From Gordionus sp. m RMFG-2023 (taxonomy: Eukaryota; Nematomorpha; Gordioida; Chordodea; Parachordodidae), in NCBI RefSeq assembly GCF_954871325.1, contig NC_088775.1, positions 78,097,561 through 78,161,560 of the forward strand: 64,000 nucleotides of DNA, in the 5' to 3' direction. Under the pieces are notes generated by a model, which saw nothing but the letters and a program-made list of their open reading frames with translations, had not been told where the DNA came from and ran no database searches. The first letter of the stretch is position 1. Each line of letters begins with the position of its first letter. Position numbers and translations under genes: made by a program. Shown in pieces: positions 43,618 to 56,543 of this stretch.

Positions 43618-45399
43618 TATCGTATTTTGCAAATTGAGAATACGAGCAATAAATAGTATTGTTGAACGAGTAAATTTGTTTTTTTAAAAAATACATGGTG
43701 TCATTCATTTTATTTTTGACTAATTTTGAACTGAGTATTTTTTTATTTTTTTTGGCGAACGCGTTTGTTTTATACTTTATTTACTTGCTAACTCAGTTGT
43801 TTCCTACAAATATTTTTCGCACGATTTCCTTTCACAAGTGTCTATTTCACTCCATTATGAGTTAATAAATTATTTTTCTGATTTATATTTTACTATGTTA
43901 AGTTAATAAATTATTTTATGAATAAGATGTATTTGATAAGTTCCGGCTTAGATGAATGTATCTTTACTATAGCATAATTACATTAAATAATTTCATTTTT
44001 AATTCTTTATCTGATATTTATGACTCAGATAAATGTATCTTTGCCATGGCCTAATTACAATATATAATTTATTAAAATAAGTTCAAGAACTTTCAAAATG
44101 ACCCCAAAACAATTGACAAACTATGCAAGAATTACACCAGGAAGTTTATGATTCCAAAATAACTTTATATAATGATATTTATATATTACTGAGTAATAAT
44201 CATCTAAAATAAAGGATGATTTTTTTTTGAAAACTTAGAAGAAAAAGGAGTAAAAGTGAGCTGTTTATTGTTGAGTAATTAATTTATATTAACTTCCTAC
44301 TAATTCCAGCTCACAAAAATTTTATTCCTCAATTACTTTATTGATGATGGTGAAGGTGACATTCAGATAATTACATTTTATCCAGTAACGAATCAATTAC
44401 TTCTTAAATATTTTGTTTATTAAAAAAATATTAAAATATTTATATAGAATATTTGTTTTGTCAATTGTCGCAAAATTTTAGAAATAAAAACATATATTTT
44501 TATTTTCAGCCGACAAAAAAAACAATAATTGCCTTTAACTACCCTTAAATAATTTGAGTTATATAGAGACAATAATGCACATAATTATTATCTAGAAAAT
44601 TATGAATAATTATTATAATCATGACTCAGTCAGATCAAAAATGATAATATTTTATTTTTTTGCGAAAAAATATTTCAAATATTCTATTTTACAAATAATG
44701 ATAAATTATTAACTGCCAAAGTAAAGTTTTGAGAGTGAGGGCAAATATCTTTTATATTATTATATTATAATATAGATTATATGAACCGTTTATTGAGTGT
44801 ATTTTAGTTAGACCAGACCTAAAAACAAGTTAACCTATAACCGAAAAAAATTTTAAATGATAAAATTTTGATACTCTATATTTGAAAAAAAACAGTGACG
44901 TTATCCGATGAAAAATAAAGAAAAACCTTCCTCGGTAATCCAAAATTGTGTACTGGTGTGGCTAGATTTTTAAAACGAAGGGTGAGATGAAAGTCGGATA
45001 ATTAGAATGAATGATATTTGTTACAAATCCCAGTGAGAAGTAATATAACCCTCTTTAGATTTAACAATTTTCAGTAAAACGCTTTCCCACATCTTTATCA
45101 TGAAATTTGTCGCCAAAGTAAGAGTTAGTGATATGTGATAAAAGCTTGAAGGGTACATAAATTTATTTTGTTATAGAGGAGTCTAAGAGGTAAAAATGTC
45201 TAAAGCATTATTTAAAGAATTTCTAGTGTGAGAAGCGAATTTGTAATCTGAAGTCGAGTTTGTCTTAATAGTATTTTATCTATATAGTCATTTACGTGAT
45301 ATATAGCGCTTATGCCCTCTAGTGTTGAAATGCAACAGAGCTACGATTTCCATCTTATTGGAACTAATTTAATTTGGATATAAAAGTTAAAACATGAGG
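43618..45399. other. AT-rich intergenic stretch
   Basis: No gene, RNA or clear repeat end recognised. A short local repeat (AGTTAATAAATTATTTT at 43861 and 43900) is visible. Confidence 0.5.
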
Positions 45400-45665
45400 A
45401 GCCCTCCACACGTTTGTGGGCAAGCCGCACGTCTTTGTAGTGCAGCCTTGTTTTACACCTTTTTTTATCCTGAAGAAGGGAGAGATTTTATCATTTATTT
45501 TGAAGCAAGCAAATAAATTTGAATAGTTATTTTTTAAGATTCGAATTATTTGGTTTTCAATACCGCATTCTGCTAGCGTTTCCCAAAGAGCTACATGGTT
45601 AACGTTGTCAAATGCTCTACTAAAATCAATGAATGTGTAGAATGAGGGTATCTTGTATTTATGAC
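45400..45665 (-). pseudogene. LINE reverse transcriptase fragment 1
   Basis: Minus-strand translation gives FYTFIDFSRAFDNVNHVALW, ETLAECGIENQIIRILKNNY and IKKGVKQGCTT. This is the palm region of non-LTR reverse transcriptases, with the FxDFxxAFD catalytic motif and the GVxQGC motif. It continues into sequence with no further match, so it is a short truncated piece of jockey/I/CR1-type character; clade not determined. Confidence 0.88.
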
Positions 45666-48600
45666 GTGCTTCATATTAAATCTTTCCGATATGAAAGACA
45701 CCTGTCTATCACATTCACTTTATCGTGTGATTTTAAGTCCAAAGTTTATATTATTTATTTTATTAAAATTATTCTTTTAGCATGTTCGTTAATAACTTTT
45801 AGTCATGGTCATCGACCTTTGATATCGATATAACAAGACCTCCTTTGGAGTGTCTTTATCTCCATTTTCGCATGCCTTGCACGGACATTAACTCGTTCGT
45901 GTAAGATAATATCACGAGTTCATCAGCCCCAATACGATAACTAGCTTCCATAGTTTGTGATCTTGAGTACCATATGAGAGTAAAGGGGGAGGGGTTTATT
46001 ACCTTGAATAATAAATGTTTTGCTACTAGTATACCCAGTGTTCTTTCGTTTCTATAAATTTTGGAACCAATTTAATTTGTGGAAGGCCTAAAATATTTTT
46101 GAGCACATTAAAATGTTAAAAGGGCTCACGGATGTCACTATCCGGGATCGAAGAATATATAATCAAATGAATTCATAATTAATCACGTATTCGGCATATT
46201 AATTAAACTCAAATTCCTATATTAATATTAACACCCATTTTTACCCCCCCCCTTAAAAAAAAAATTTTTTTAAATTATTTTTCAAAAGCTTACGAATTTT
46301 GAATAATTAATCATTTAATAATTTTATTCTTTATTGGAAAATATGCAAATTAGGCTTCTTTTTTTCACTTTTAAATTTATAAAAATGTCGTGGAAATAAT
46401 TTTCAATATTACACATATAAATCGATTCTCATATACAAAAATTTTTTTAATCGATCCAATTATTCGTTATTAATCTCTAAATATTAAAATGAAGTTTATT
46501 CGATCAATTGTTTAAGGAATAATTGATTTTTCGATAAAAAAAGGGGTTTTTTATGGAAGGCTAATAAAAACATAATAAGATTAGATAATTAATATAAATA
46601 TAATATCGTAGGCTAAGTATTAGAGTGTTCTATATACACTTTTTTGCAAAATGCTTTCTTTTTATGAATAAATACTTCAGTATTATATTCTTAAATATCC
46701 ACGATAAAAATGTTAAGGAATAATTAAGAATAATCATTTATTTGCATTATTACGTTGTGATTTCCTATTTAAAATACAAGAAATCGTACTCCTGAACAAT
46801 ATTATAAAATAAATAAAGAACACTATAATAGTCAGCCAATGATATATAAGGGTGGGCCTGGCCCTCAATGAAAATTTAAACATTAGAAAAATTCAGACAA
46901 AACTTGAAAATGGAAGAATGCAAAATAAATCAAACAATCCAGGCTAAAATACAATTGCAGGTCTTTGATTTTTTATTATGAAATAAAAAAAGAAAATTTT
47001 GAATTTCTTATCATCCATCCTTGCGAAAAAGATATTCGCGACTTTGAAAGTGTTCGCGCATGTTACACGATAATGGTTTGCGATTCTGCGCTGCGCGGAA
47101 AAAATTTGGAGCCTCGTATCGCGATATTACTTTAGCTCTGAAATTCCTTAACGATAAACATGCGGTAAAAAAAATAGCGAAAAAGGAAAAAGTGTTTTGC
47201 GATAAAACCTTTACTTAACTGACATGCACATGGTAGTTATGAAGGCTTATCATTTGAGTAAAATTTAGAGAGTAGGAAGTAGTTTTAATTTAAATTTTTT
47301 TTTCTTCTAATTTTTAATTAGTAGAGGGTGAGGTAGGGGATAACATTTTACTGGTGGGGGGGGGAGGTAATATAAAATTGGCATTGGTTTAGGGGAGGGG
47401 GGTGGGGGATCGAAGACCCTTTAATTCAAAGAAAAATAATTATAACGTATGAATTTCCTTTTGTCTTGTTTGAAGCATATTCAGAATTATAAGATCGATT
47501 GGGGTCTCAAAACTTATAATCAAGTGACTTATTGAAGTCTTATATGGCGTTGTATTTCTTCTTAATGATAATAATCGTAAAATAAAGAACGAGATAAAGT
47601 TAGACAAATTCAAATCGAATAATTTATTCGTTTAAAAAATATTCGTAAATAATAAAAATCTTTTCAATATGTTCCTTGTTGTACTTTTTTATTTTATTTT
47701 TATTAATTTACACAACTTTTTTTAAAACATCTGGATATGTCCATATTACATGAGCCTGACAAAGGAGTGCCGATAATTGATTTAAATTTGCAATCTTAAA
47801 AATTTCCGTTCAAATTATTTATTTTAAAAGAAAAAAAACGGTTTCTGCTTCTTACGATGAACCTCTTTTAGAAAGATGTTAAAAGCCAATTTTTTTAAAA
47901 AAAACAACAACTCCATTTATTTTATTTTTGTCAATAAAAAAACATAAATTTTTATAAGTGATTTTTATTTTGCACATATTCTCCTTCACCTGTTCCACAC
48001 TCTTTGTTTTATATTGTTAAAAAAACAACATTTTTCTTCTAAACAAAATTTTTTTGAAAGATAAGATAAATGAATTTGTTTTCTTAAATTATATTTAAAG
48101 GGAATGAAATTATTATTTTATTCTCTTATTTTAAAATTGAGGCAAAAGCGAACCCTTAAAAAATATCTTTCAAATTTAAAAATCGGAGTTATAAACATAT
48201 TTTATCTACCAATGCCAAGCAAAATTATTAAATTTATAAAAATTTACCAATTTTGAGTTTTTTTAGCGTTATTTTTAAGACGTAACAATGTTTTCTTGAA
48301 ATTAATTTTTCACAGAAAAAAAAAGGTAAAAGCCAATGGATGTCACCTTACGAAGGCAAAATTATTTATTTATTTTATAATAGGTTATAATTTAATTCTA
48401 TCAGGTAGAAAGAAATTTAAATAAAAGTTAAATTCAAATCACTAATGTGGATGAAAGGTGATGGGTTCGTGGATATTTCAAAAAGAAAAGAAGGTATGAG
48501 AGGTCTTGCTAGTTTTTCACAATAACTTTTTAGAAATAATCAGTATTTAAAAAATATGAAGCAGAAATTTAAATTACTAAGTCGGAAAAGCTATAAGACG

Positions 48601-49360
48601 TTAGCTAATGGATAGACATATAAAAGGAATTTCGATATTTTGATCATATTTTATTAAATTTTTAATCAGTTTATATTTAAAAAATATAACATTCCCAGCA
48701 GGGTTTAAAAATGCAGCAATTATATTACAAAGTCGGAAACTGCAATTAAAAAGTTGAGTTAAAAGAAAAAAAATAAAAGCTATTTTTTGGAATAGTTCGA
48801 AAAAAAATTAGACAAAATAATATTTTAAAGAGATGAATGGACTTGTTTTTTAAAAATAAAATTAAGGACAATTTTTAAAATAAAAACAATTCTATTTTAT
48901 ATTTAAATATTTTTAACACGCTTCAATAGCTAAAATAAATTTGTTTTTTATGAACCATTTTTTTTTCATTCGTGCTAACTGTCTCTGCATTCACAGCTAG
49001 CGCGAATTGGAGATGGAGAATACAAAAATACACCGTATTTGTATAATTTGCCGCGCATTCGCGCTAACTATGAATGAGGGGTAACTGGGAAAAGTGAAAG
49101 GGGGAATCTTTGTTAATCGTGTCTAAGGTGGATACAATGGAAAATAAAACTGCCTACACCAGAAAACTACAGCAATTTTTATTACTTTAGGAAGGGGAGG
49201 GAGGTGGGGGTATAGTCGATATTAAGTTAAAGTCATTATTGATTCTTTTTTTTGAAGTTTAAATGGTATCGCTTCTATATGATATATAGATCCATTACTT
49301 GAAGATTAGAAATTGCGGATATCCTATCGCCCTTCAAGTATTTATAATATGTATTAAATC
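45666..49360. other. Intergenic stretch with G-runs and small CpG islands
   Basis: Mostly AT-rich. CpG-richer islands at 45833-45960 and 47030-47135 are unlike their surroundings but give no recognisable protein. G-runs occur near 47356-47410 and a C-run at 46245. At about 48970-49095 lies a repeat edge (GTTAGCACGAAT-type inverted motifs) related to the one at 33178. Confidence 0.45.
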
Positions 49361-49549
49361 TTAGTTTGAGAAGTGCTGGAGATTATTTGAGGTATCTCGC
49401 TTTAACATTAAACAATATTTTATTTTAATATAGGGATTTGAGTAAGTATATAAAATTTTTGTTTCTTCCAAGTTTTTTGATATCAGAACTATATCATCGG
49501 CATATGATTGTAATTTTATGTTCCAAGTGTAGGATATCATTGGATCCAA
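49361..49549 (-). pseudogene. LINE reverse transcriptase fragment 2
   Basis: Minus-strand frame with KLQSYADDIVLISKNLEE: the YADD catalytic box with its usual upstream Q.YADD context and downstream D/NLEE. On the minus strand it lies upstream of fragment 1 although it encodes a later motif, so the two are separate insertions, not one element. Confidence 0.82.
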
Positions 49550-50264
49550 TTTCCTATAAAAGTTTTATGTTTTAATATGGATTCGTTTTTTTAAAAAACT
49601 TTTTAAATGAAAAATAAAAATTTGAAAGAAAAAAAATATGCTAATTAAAAATGAAAAATTTTAAGCAAAATTTTTTAATTAGCAATAATAATAAGAAAAT
49701 TATATAAAAGGGGGAATTTTTTTATATGTCGATCTCGATTGTTCACATTTTTTTCTCTAAAGTCCCATGACCAAGGTTGCCAGGTCTTCCACGTTGAGTA
49801 AAAACCTAGCTCATTTTTTTAAAAATGTCACATTAATCAAACTTTCAAAAAATTTACCGTAATTTTAATATTTCCACAAATCTATCTATAAAATGAATAT
49901 GGTCCAGCCAGCGCAAGGAAATTGACGTTACGACAGCCGATTTACTTTAATATCTATTCGCCTATTTACAATCACATGCCCTGTCAGATTTGACAGGTTA
50001 TAAAATAAACTGATAAAATTATTAATAAAAACCATTTTTAAATATATAGATCTTAAAAACTAAACCCATCTCTATCGCTCAATCCTACTCTGCTTGAGAT
50101 ACTTGCTTATATATTCAATCCCATTTAAAAAAATTTCTTCTTTCGAACATTCCTTGAGTTGAGCTATTTATCCCCTAAAATATACCACAAAATCTTCCAT
50201 GTTTTTATTTTAAAAAGTGTAAATTATTTTTCATTTTTGGCTTACCAATAGAAATATGGGTAAG

Positions 50265-50425
50265 TAATGTTAAGGCCCAATTACGATTTTAGCCTAGATA
50301 ATATTATGTAAGCCTGGAGATTTTGCTGATAGTTGACAGAAAGGTTTGGATGTATATTTGCCAATCTCGAGGCTTATATAATATTATTTTGGTTAAAATC
50401 GTAATCAGACCATTTAACAACACTA
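50265..50425. mobile_element. hAT-type MITE, GTTGTTAAACGGCTC family, copy 4 (short)
   Basis: 161 bases; ends TAATGTTAAGGCCCAATTACGAT and ATCGTAATCAGACCATTTAACAACACTA-like, flanks TGGGTAAG and AGGGTAAG (7/8). Shares the AAGCCTGGAGATTTTGCT core. Confidence 0.85.
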
Positions 50426-51651
50426 AGGGTAAGTTTTAGGATCAGTTGATTTCGGCATTTCCAGGTTTTAAAATTTTATAATGAATTAGTCGTCGTCAAA
50501 TTCAAAAAAGAAACCAACAATTTATGTATTTTTTTTTTAAATATTCACTAGTTTTTTTATGAAATATTTTCTTTTTACATCAATATATTTTTCTAGATAA
50601 ATACTTCATCTTCTATCAGCACCGATTCAGGCTAAAGTTATAGGTATTTCATGACAATTCTCAGCAGCAGAAATCACGGATGGAAATGTCCAAGACAAAA
50701 AGACTAGGGCAAAAACATCTCATATATCAGAAGAAAAAAATTAATAAGGGCAATTTTTAAAAAAAATTATCCTTTTTTAGGCATTTAAACAATAGTTAAA
50801 AATGTGGTATTTCTGTCCGGAGTACTTTTGTTCAGAACATTTCTATCCGTGACTCCACCAGTTGAATCCATGTTTTTTTTAAAAATATTCTTTATTTAGT
50901 TTAAAATATATTTTTATATAATTCTTGCATCAATAAACAAGCCAAAATTATGAGGTAATACTTTTTTAAAAAGAAATTAATAGTAAAAAACCAATCGTAA
51001 AAAGCGATCATATTATCCTTATAAATTGTTATAAAAATCTACTAATTAATATAAAACGTTGCAATATAGCTATGCTTATTTCCATAAATAAAAAAAATTT
51101 CTAACTAATTTATTCGAGAGGTAATTCAAAATATCTTGCGTCACACTCATAGCCCCTATTTAGTAGAAGACCTCGATCGAACCCAAAAGCAAGCATATAT
51201 AGATATACTACTTACTTTTATCATCTTTCTAATTAATTACTTTATCTTTTTAAATAATCTTGTTTTATATAGAGTATCTTAATAACGATTAATTTAAAAA
51301 CACATTAAAAATATTTTTACGGTTTTAATGAGAATTTTTTTTAAATTAAAAAAAAAATTCTCAAATTTCGAGTAATATTTCGTATTTTGAAGAATTTTAT
51401 TTTTAAATAGGATCCTCTCTTCCACCTAAAGAAGATAATAGGTAAATTAGAGTTTTTCTAAATAGATGATTGGTCATTTTATAATAAAATTTGTAAGCCA
51501 AAATAAGATTTTACGAGATAGGATTATTCATCCTTTTGCATATTTTAATTTTATTATTTTGGCATATACGAATTACTAAATATATTATTTTATAAAATAC
51601 CCCTTAAAGACAGAAAGCGTCATTAATTATATGATCTCATGATATAAAAAC
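50426..51651. other. AT-rich intergenic stretch
   Basis: No recognisable gene, RNA or complete repeat. Confidence 0.5.
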
Positions 51652-52015
51652 CAGGCGCAAAACCAAGCAGGGAGGAATCACTCCCAATGCTAATTTGCTT
51701 GTTCTCGTAAATATCCTTTTAAGCTAATAAAAAAAAATCCACTATACGCCCCATCCCCTCTCTCAATATATCACTATAAAAAAAAATTTGAAAGAAAAAT
51801 TAGTAAAGTCAATAACTTTAAAAAAAATGACTATAATTCCAAAAAATTTAGTAAAGCATTTTTATAAGAAATAAACAAAAACCCAAAATTATTTTTATAA
51901 AAATATAGAATAGCCAAAGGCCGACAATAAGGGGACCTAAAGAGCTCTAATAAAATTTATGGCAGAAATCCCCCATAATAGTGCTTCCTATAGGAAACTC
52001 TTGGATATACCTATG
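51652..52015. mobile_element. Decayed CATAGGCGTAGCC-family hAT MITE
   Basis: Left end CAGGCGCAAAACCAAGCAGGG and right end CTTGGATATACCTATG are worn versions of the ends at 60693 and 55805. TTTTAAGCTAATAAAAAA and a CCCC-rich stretch follow the left end exactly as in the copy at 60693. About 364 bases; internally deleted. Confidence 0.6.
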
Positions 52016-52861
52016 TCAAAAAAAGAAACTTGCAGATTATTAAATTCTGAGCCAATAGTCAAACTTAAAAATTAAAATAAAGTTTACCAATCCATTAATT
52101 AGAAAATAATATAATATAGCACTTAATATTTATTTACTGCTCATAATTTCAATTTCCATTAAGCAATTTGCAAAATACAGCAAAAATCATTCAAGGAAAT
52201 GATGATGAACAATAAAAATCTGAACATGGCCAAAAAATTAAAATTCTGAGATAGATCAAAACTGTAAATTTGGAAAAACTTTTCTATTTAAAGCAGTTTG
52301 TAAAATTAAAAATCAATCCTCCAAAAGTGGCCTTCCTAAGGTTTCACTTTATTGGTAAAAAAATAAATAAGAAATCTTTTTCTTTTATAAATAAAATTTC
52401 TCCAATTTTTTTCCTATTTATTTCTAATAATAATACTATAATGTTACTATAATAAATGGAAGGGAAAGATTTTAAAAAGATAATTGTGTAAAACAAAATT
52501 TATAAGAATCTTTTTTATTTTTTTTATTATATATTTTTGACACTAAAATATGCATTATATTATAAATGAGATGGGAATTAGATAAAAATCTATAAAAAAT
52601 TTATAACTCTAAAAAAGAATTTAATGGTTTTTTAATATTATCTTTAAGATTTCATTTGATAAATTATTTTATTCTGTTTCTTTCTTTTCTAATCTTTCAT
52701 TCATTCTTTGTTTCTAATATTTCTTTATTTCCATAGGTATTCATTTTTTTTATGCTATATATTGGTGTATTATTCAGACACAATCATATATTTTATTAAG
52801 ATTTATGAAAAGATTATTTTTCAATTAGAGGTCAGCTTGAACTAGCTCAGCCTCAAACAAT

Positions 52862-53081
52862 TAGTGTTGTTTAAAGGCTCATTGAGCTGATTTTTAAAAA
52901 TGGCTAACTCAATATTTTATTAGGAAAAATTTTATGCAAGCCTTAAGATTTAGCTCATAGGTGGCACAAAGGTTTGATCATCTATTAACGAAATCTCAAG
53001 CTTATATAATATTTTTCTGGCTAAAATATTGAGTTAGCCATTTTTAAAAATTGGCTTAAATCGAGCCATTTAACAACACTA
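52862..53081. mobile_element. hAT-type MITE, GTTGTTAAACGGCTC family, copy 5
   Basis: 220 bases; ends TAGTGTTGTTTAAAGGCTC and GAGCCATTTAACAACACTA, flanked by CAAACAAT on both sides (8/8). Subterminal GGCTAACTCAATATTTTA is mirrored as TAAAATATTGAGTTAGCC. Confidence 0.94.
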
Positions 53082-54222
53082 CAAACAATCCATGGTAATT
53101 TTTAATCTTAGCCAGCCCATAAATATTTTTGCCCAGCCTAGATCATAAAATTATTTTATAGTTGTCCATGAAGTAAAAGGTATAAATTTATTTAAATTCT
53201 AAGCTTGAGAAAAATTTTTCAATTTTAGGCCCAGCCTGCAAAATTTGTACAAGTCTATATATAAATCTTATATTTTATAAATTCACCTTAATATTGTTCA
53301 ATAAATGATATAAATAAGTTGTAAAATAACCATTAATTGATGTTAAATTGATTCAATATATCACTTTAAAGTGGAAAACACTAATTTAATCTTATATAGG
53401 GAATTATCTTTTAAAACCCATATTTATATATCATAATTTAAATAGATAATATGTGGTCTTTTTTAAATTATCAAGACTTAATAATTATCAGTAAACATAT
53501 TTTAACCTGTTGTAATATTTTTATATGTGATGCAATTTTTTTTTATTGCTAGTCTAAGATACTGTATTCTATAAAAATAAGCAAGTATGCACAAATAGTT
53601 GATAACCAAATAAAATTAAATAATAAAACAAATCAATAGATATAATTATAGGGTAAATTATATAATAATTATGTAAAATCATCAATATTATACAACTTTT
53701 AGCATTTATAACTCACATTAAAAAAATATACAATGATAAAAGCATGTGTACTTATTGCATAAAGGATTAGGCAAGATCTTTAGAAATTTCACAATAGACA
53801 CACCCGTAAATGAATGAATGGTATTAATGAAGAAAACATATGTTATCTAAATCAATTACGTGATGTAATGTAAATAGTATTTTCTAAAAATCTGATTTTA
53901 ATATAATAATGCCTCAATAAAGTTGAAATTTTATATAAGCCTCAATACACATAATAATAATAATAGAAAATTATTAATATATTTTATATTAAACCAGTGT
54001 GTGTTATTAGAATATTATAAATTATGAGATTTCCTATTATAAATTTTGTATTTCGTTTTTATTTATTTTTATAAATTAGATATTATAGTCTTAGTGGCAA
54101 TTGTTTACATTTTTATTATTATGATAATATATATTTCTATTTTTCCGTAATCTGGGCATAATTAAGGTGGCTTTCACTATTTACAAAATGTTTATTCCCT
54201 TATCTCAGCAAATTGTACCTTT
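53082..54222. other. AT-rich intergenic stretch
   Basis: Nothing recognised apart from short AT repeats. Confidence 0.5.
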
Positions 54223-55950
54223 TAGTGGCCTCACTAGGGGAAGGCGCGCAGGTGCTCAAGCTACCTAAAAAATTTGAATATCCCCCCGAAGCAAAAAACG
54301 ATTTATTTTATAATTTTATTAAGTAATATATAGATTTAACTTTATTATTTAAGTATAACTTTCTAAAAAGTAAGTAGACATATAGTTTATAATCCTCTAT
54401 TATATATAATTTGTCAATAATATATAAAATCTTAATTGTATTTATTATATCACTATGGTTCTCTTTTTATAGTTACAAAATGTTTCATTTCTAATATGGC
54501 ATCCTTGCCGTGTAAATAACTTATGGCTTCAATATATTTGCATAATTTCTTCTAAAGAATTTAAGTGTTTTTGTTTTATCAATTTATATAACATAATAAA
54601 TTCTGATATGAGTTAACATCGTGAGTGTCATGGCATAGGCGTAGTCAGGATTTTCATAAGAAGGGGGGGGGGTAAAAAATTGGGGGCTTCGCCCCCAGAT
54701 TCCTTTTGGGCGGGCCTTCGGCCTGGTTACTTTAGTCTATATATAGTCATAAATATTTTTACAAATTTTAATATAAGCCTGGAACAAATATGAAATATAT
54801 TTTTATTAGTTTATATAAAATAAAAATATAATAAATTACTTGTATTGTATATACCTTAATATAAAAGCATGGTAATAATTTATTCCAAACAATTTTAAGT
54901 AATTTATTTATAAAAAGTAAGTAGACATATAGTTGATTTTACTCTATTATATAGAGTTATAAAATACTAGGTAAAATTTTACTTTTTCAGACATATTTGA
55001 CAGTTAGAGAATATATTACAGTTAATAATTTAACAAATTTTACTAATCAATGCTCTTGATATTAAATATGCAACAATTTGCATTCAATTATTTAACGCCA
55101 TCTATTTATTTTAAGAAAAATGATATTTAAATTTAATTTTCATATTGTTCATCCCACAATGTCTTTAAAAGATATTTTTTGATGTCCTTATCAATATTTT
55201 ACAGTTATCTGTAAAATAGATTATTCGCTATATAGGTAAAAATTACTTGATTGTCATTTGATAATTAGATTTACTGTAAATCTACGACATATAATATTCC
55301 ACTGTTTGTATTGTGCTTTAATATTTTTTTAATTTATGATTTAATTTTATCAATAGTTTTAAAATTATATTTAACTTTTATTAAGATTAATAAATTAAAA
55401 TTACTCACTTTATAAAAAATTATATTTGATATATTCTATTATTTATTAATTTTATGGATCTATTATTAAAAATTATAATATATTTCACTTCTGTCTTAAG
55501 ACTTATCTTTGGCTTATATTCCATTTATTAAAAAACATTTTTGGTTCATTTTATATATTTATAAATTTATTTTCCCAAAAATCTATAAATTATGATGAAT
55601 AGTTTTATAAAAAAATATCAACTTTTACATTCTTTCTTTTAAATTATTATTTAAGATATATGCATACATATTTAAGGGTCAGGGAGTGGGGGGAGGACTA
55701 AGGGAGATATTTTTTATTAGCTAAAAATGATATTTACAAAAAGTGATAAATTTCTGAAGGAGGGGGGGAATTTCCCCTTGCCCCCCCCCCTTGGCTACGC
55801 CTATGTATCATGGCTATGACTGCAAATTAACCAGCATCTATTATTTGTATGGCTATGTAATTTAAGATTATTACTACGGCTACATAGAGCATATGATTGC
55901 AGATTTTAGATAAGCAATAATAGTCAACTGCGTAGTCATTTTTATAGTTT
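54223..55950 (+). mobile_element. hAT-type element A, copy 1, interrupted by element B
   Basis: Left end TAGTGGCCTCACTAGGGG matches the left end of copy 2 (56544). Colinear blocks shared with copy 2 include ATTATATAATTTGTC-type AT sequence, AACCAGCATCTATTATTTG and GAGCATATGATTGCA. Element B (54634-55805) sits inside. The right end is missing, the similarity fading near 55950. Confidence 0.8.
54634..55805 (+). mobile_element. hAT-type element B, copy 1, nested in A
   Basis: 1,172 bases; ends CATAGGCGTAGTCAGG and CTTGGCTACGCCTATG, flanks TGTCATGG and TATCATGG (7/8). G/C-run hairpins (GGGGGCTTCGCCCCC, GGGCCTTCGGCC) follow the left end. The interior is AT-rich without a transposase: nonautonomous. 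Confidence 0.9.
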
Positions 55951-56094
55951 AAAAAGAGATTATAATATATTTCCTGCTAAATAAATTAGAAACAATATAA
56001 TTTCGATTTATATTAAATAAAGTTGAAATTTATATATATATATATAAATATATTAAATTATAATAATAATCTCGGTTTCCTTTGTATTATTCCG

Positions 56095-56205
56095 ATTTAC
56101 ATTCTCCAATGTTTCCTGGACTTGCTTGATCACATTTCAAACCTTGTGTGCAATTTCCTTGTTGCCAGTTGGTTCCACAAGGATCGCCCAATTTCTAGTT
56201 TGACA
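56095..56205 (-). CDS. Candidate exon of a cysteine-rich secreted protein
   Basis: On the minus strand, after a TTTGTCAAACTAG acceptor, one frame reads GDPCGTNWQQGNCTQGLKCD then QASPGNIGEC. The spacing CG...GxCxxGLxC...G.C resembles the small insulin-binding/IGFBP-like cysteine-rich fold of secreted invertebrate proteins. A donor (GTAAAT) follows the last Gly-Glu. No neighbouring exon was found, so it may be an isolated or dead exon. Confidence 0.4.
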
Positions 56206-56543
56206 AAAATATTTAAAAGACAAATAATGATATATATCGTTTTATAGCATGATTAAATTTAAAAGGCAATATTTTTATTATATTATTGCAAATAATTTTT
56301 TTTAATAATTGGTAACCTATTTAAAAAAAATACCTTTATTTGTGAAAATTTCAAAATATAGAAAATTTCCCTTTGAAAATTAAATATAAAATTGATTATC
56401 TCTCATAAAATTTGACAAATGAAACGGTATTTTAACACGCTACCTATCCCAACGACACTTAATCACTCAGGTATTTGGTACTTTACACTTAAACATGCAA
56501 CACTTGATAATCCTAGATAAAAAAATTTAACTTTGGTATTTTT

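Noticed and set aside
43481-43687. Hydrophobic small open frame
   Set aside because: Lies across the right terminal repeat of the mariner-like element.
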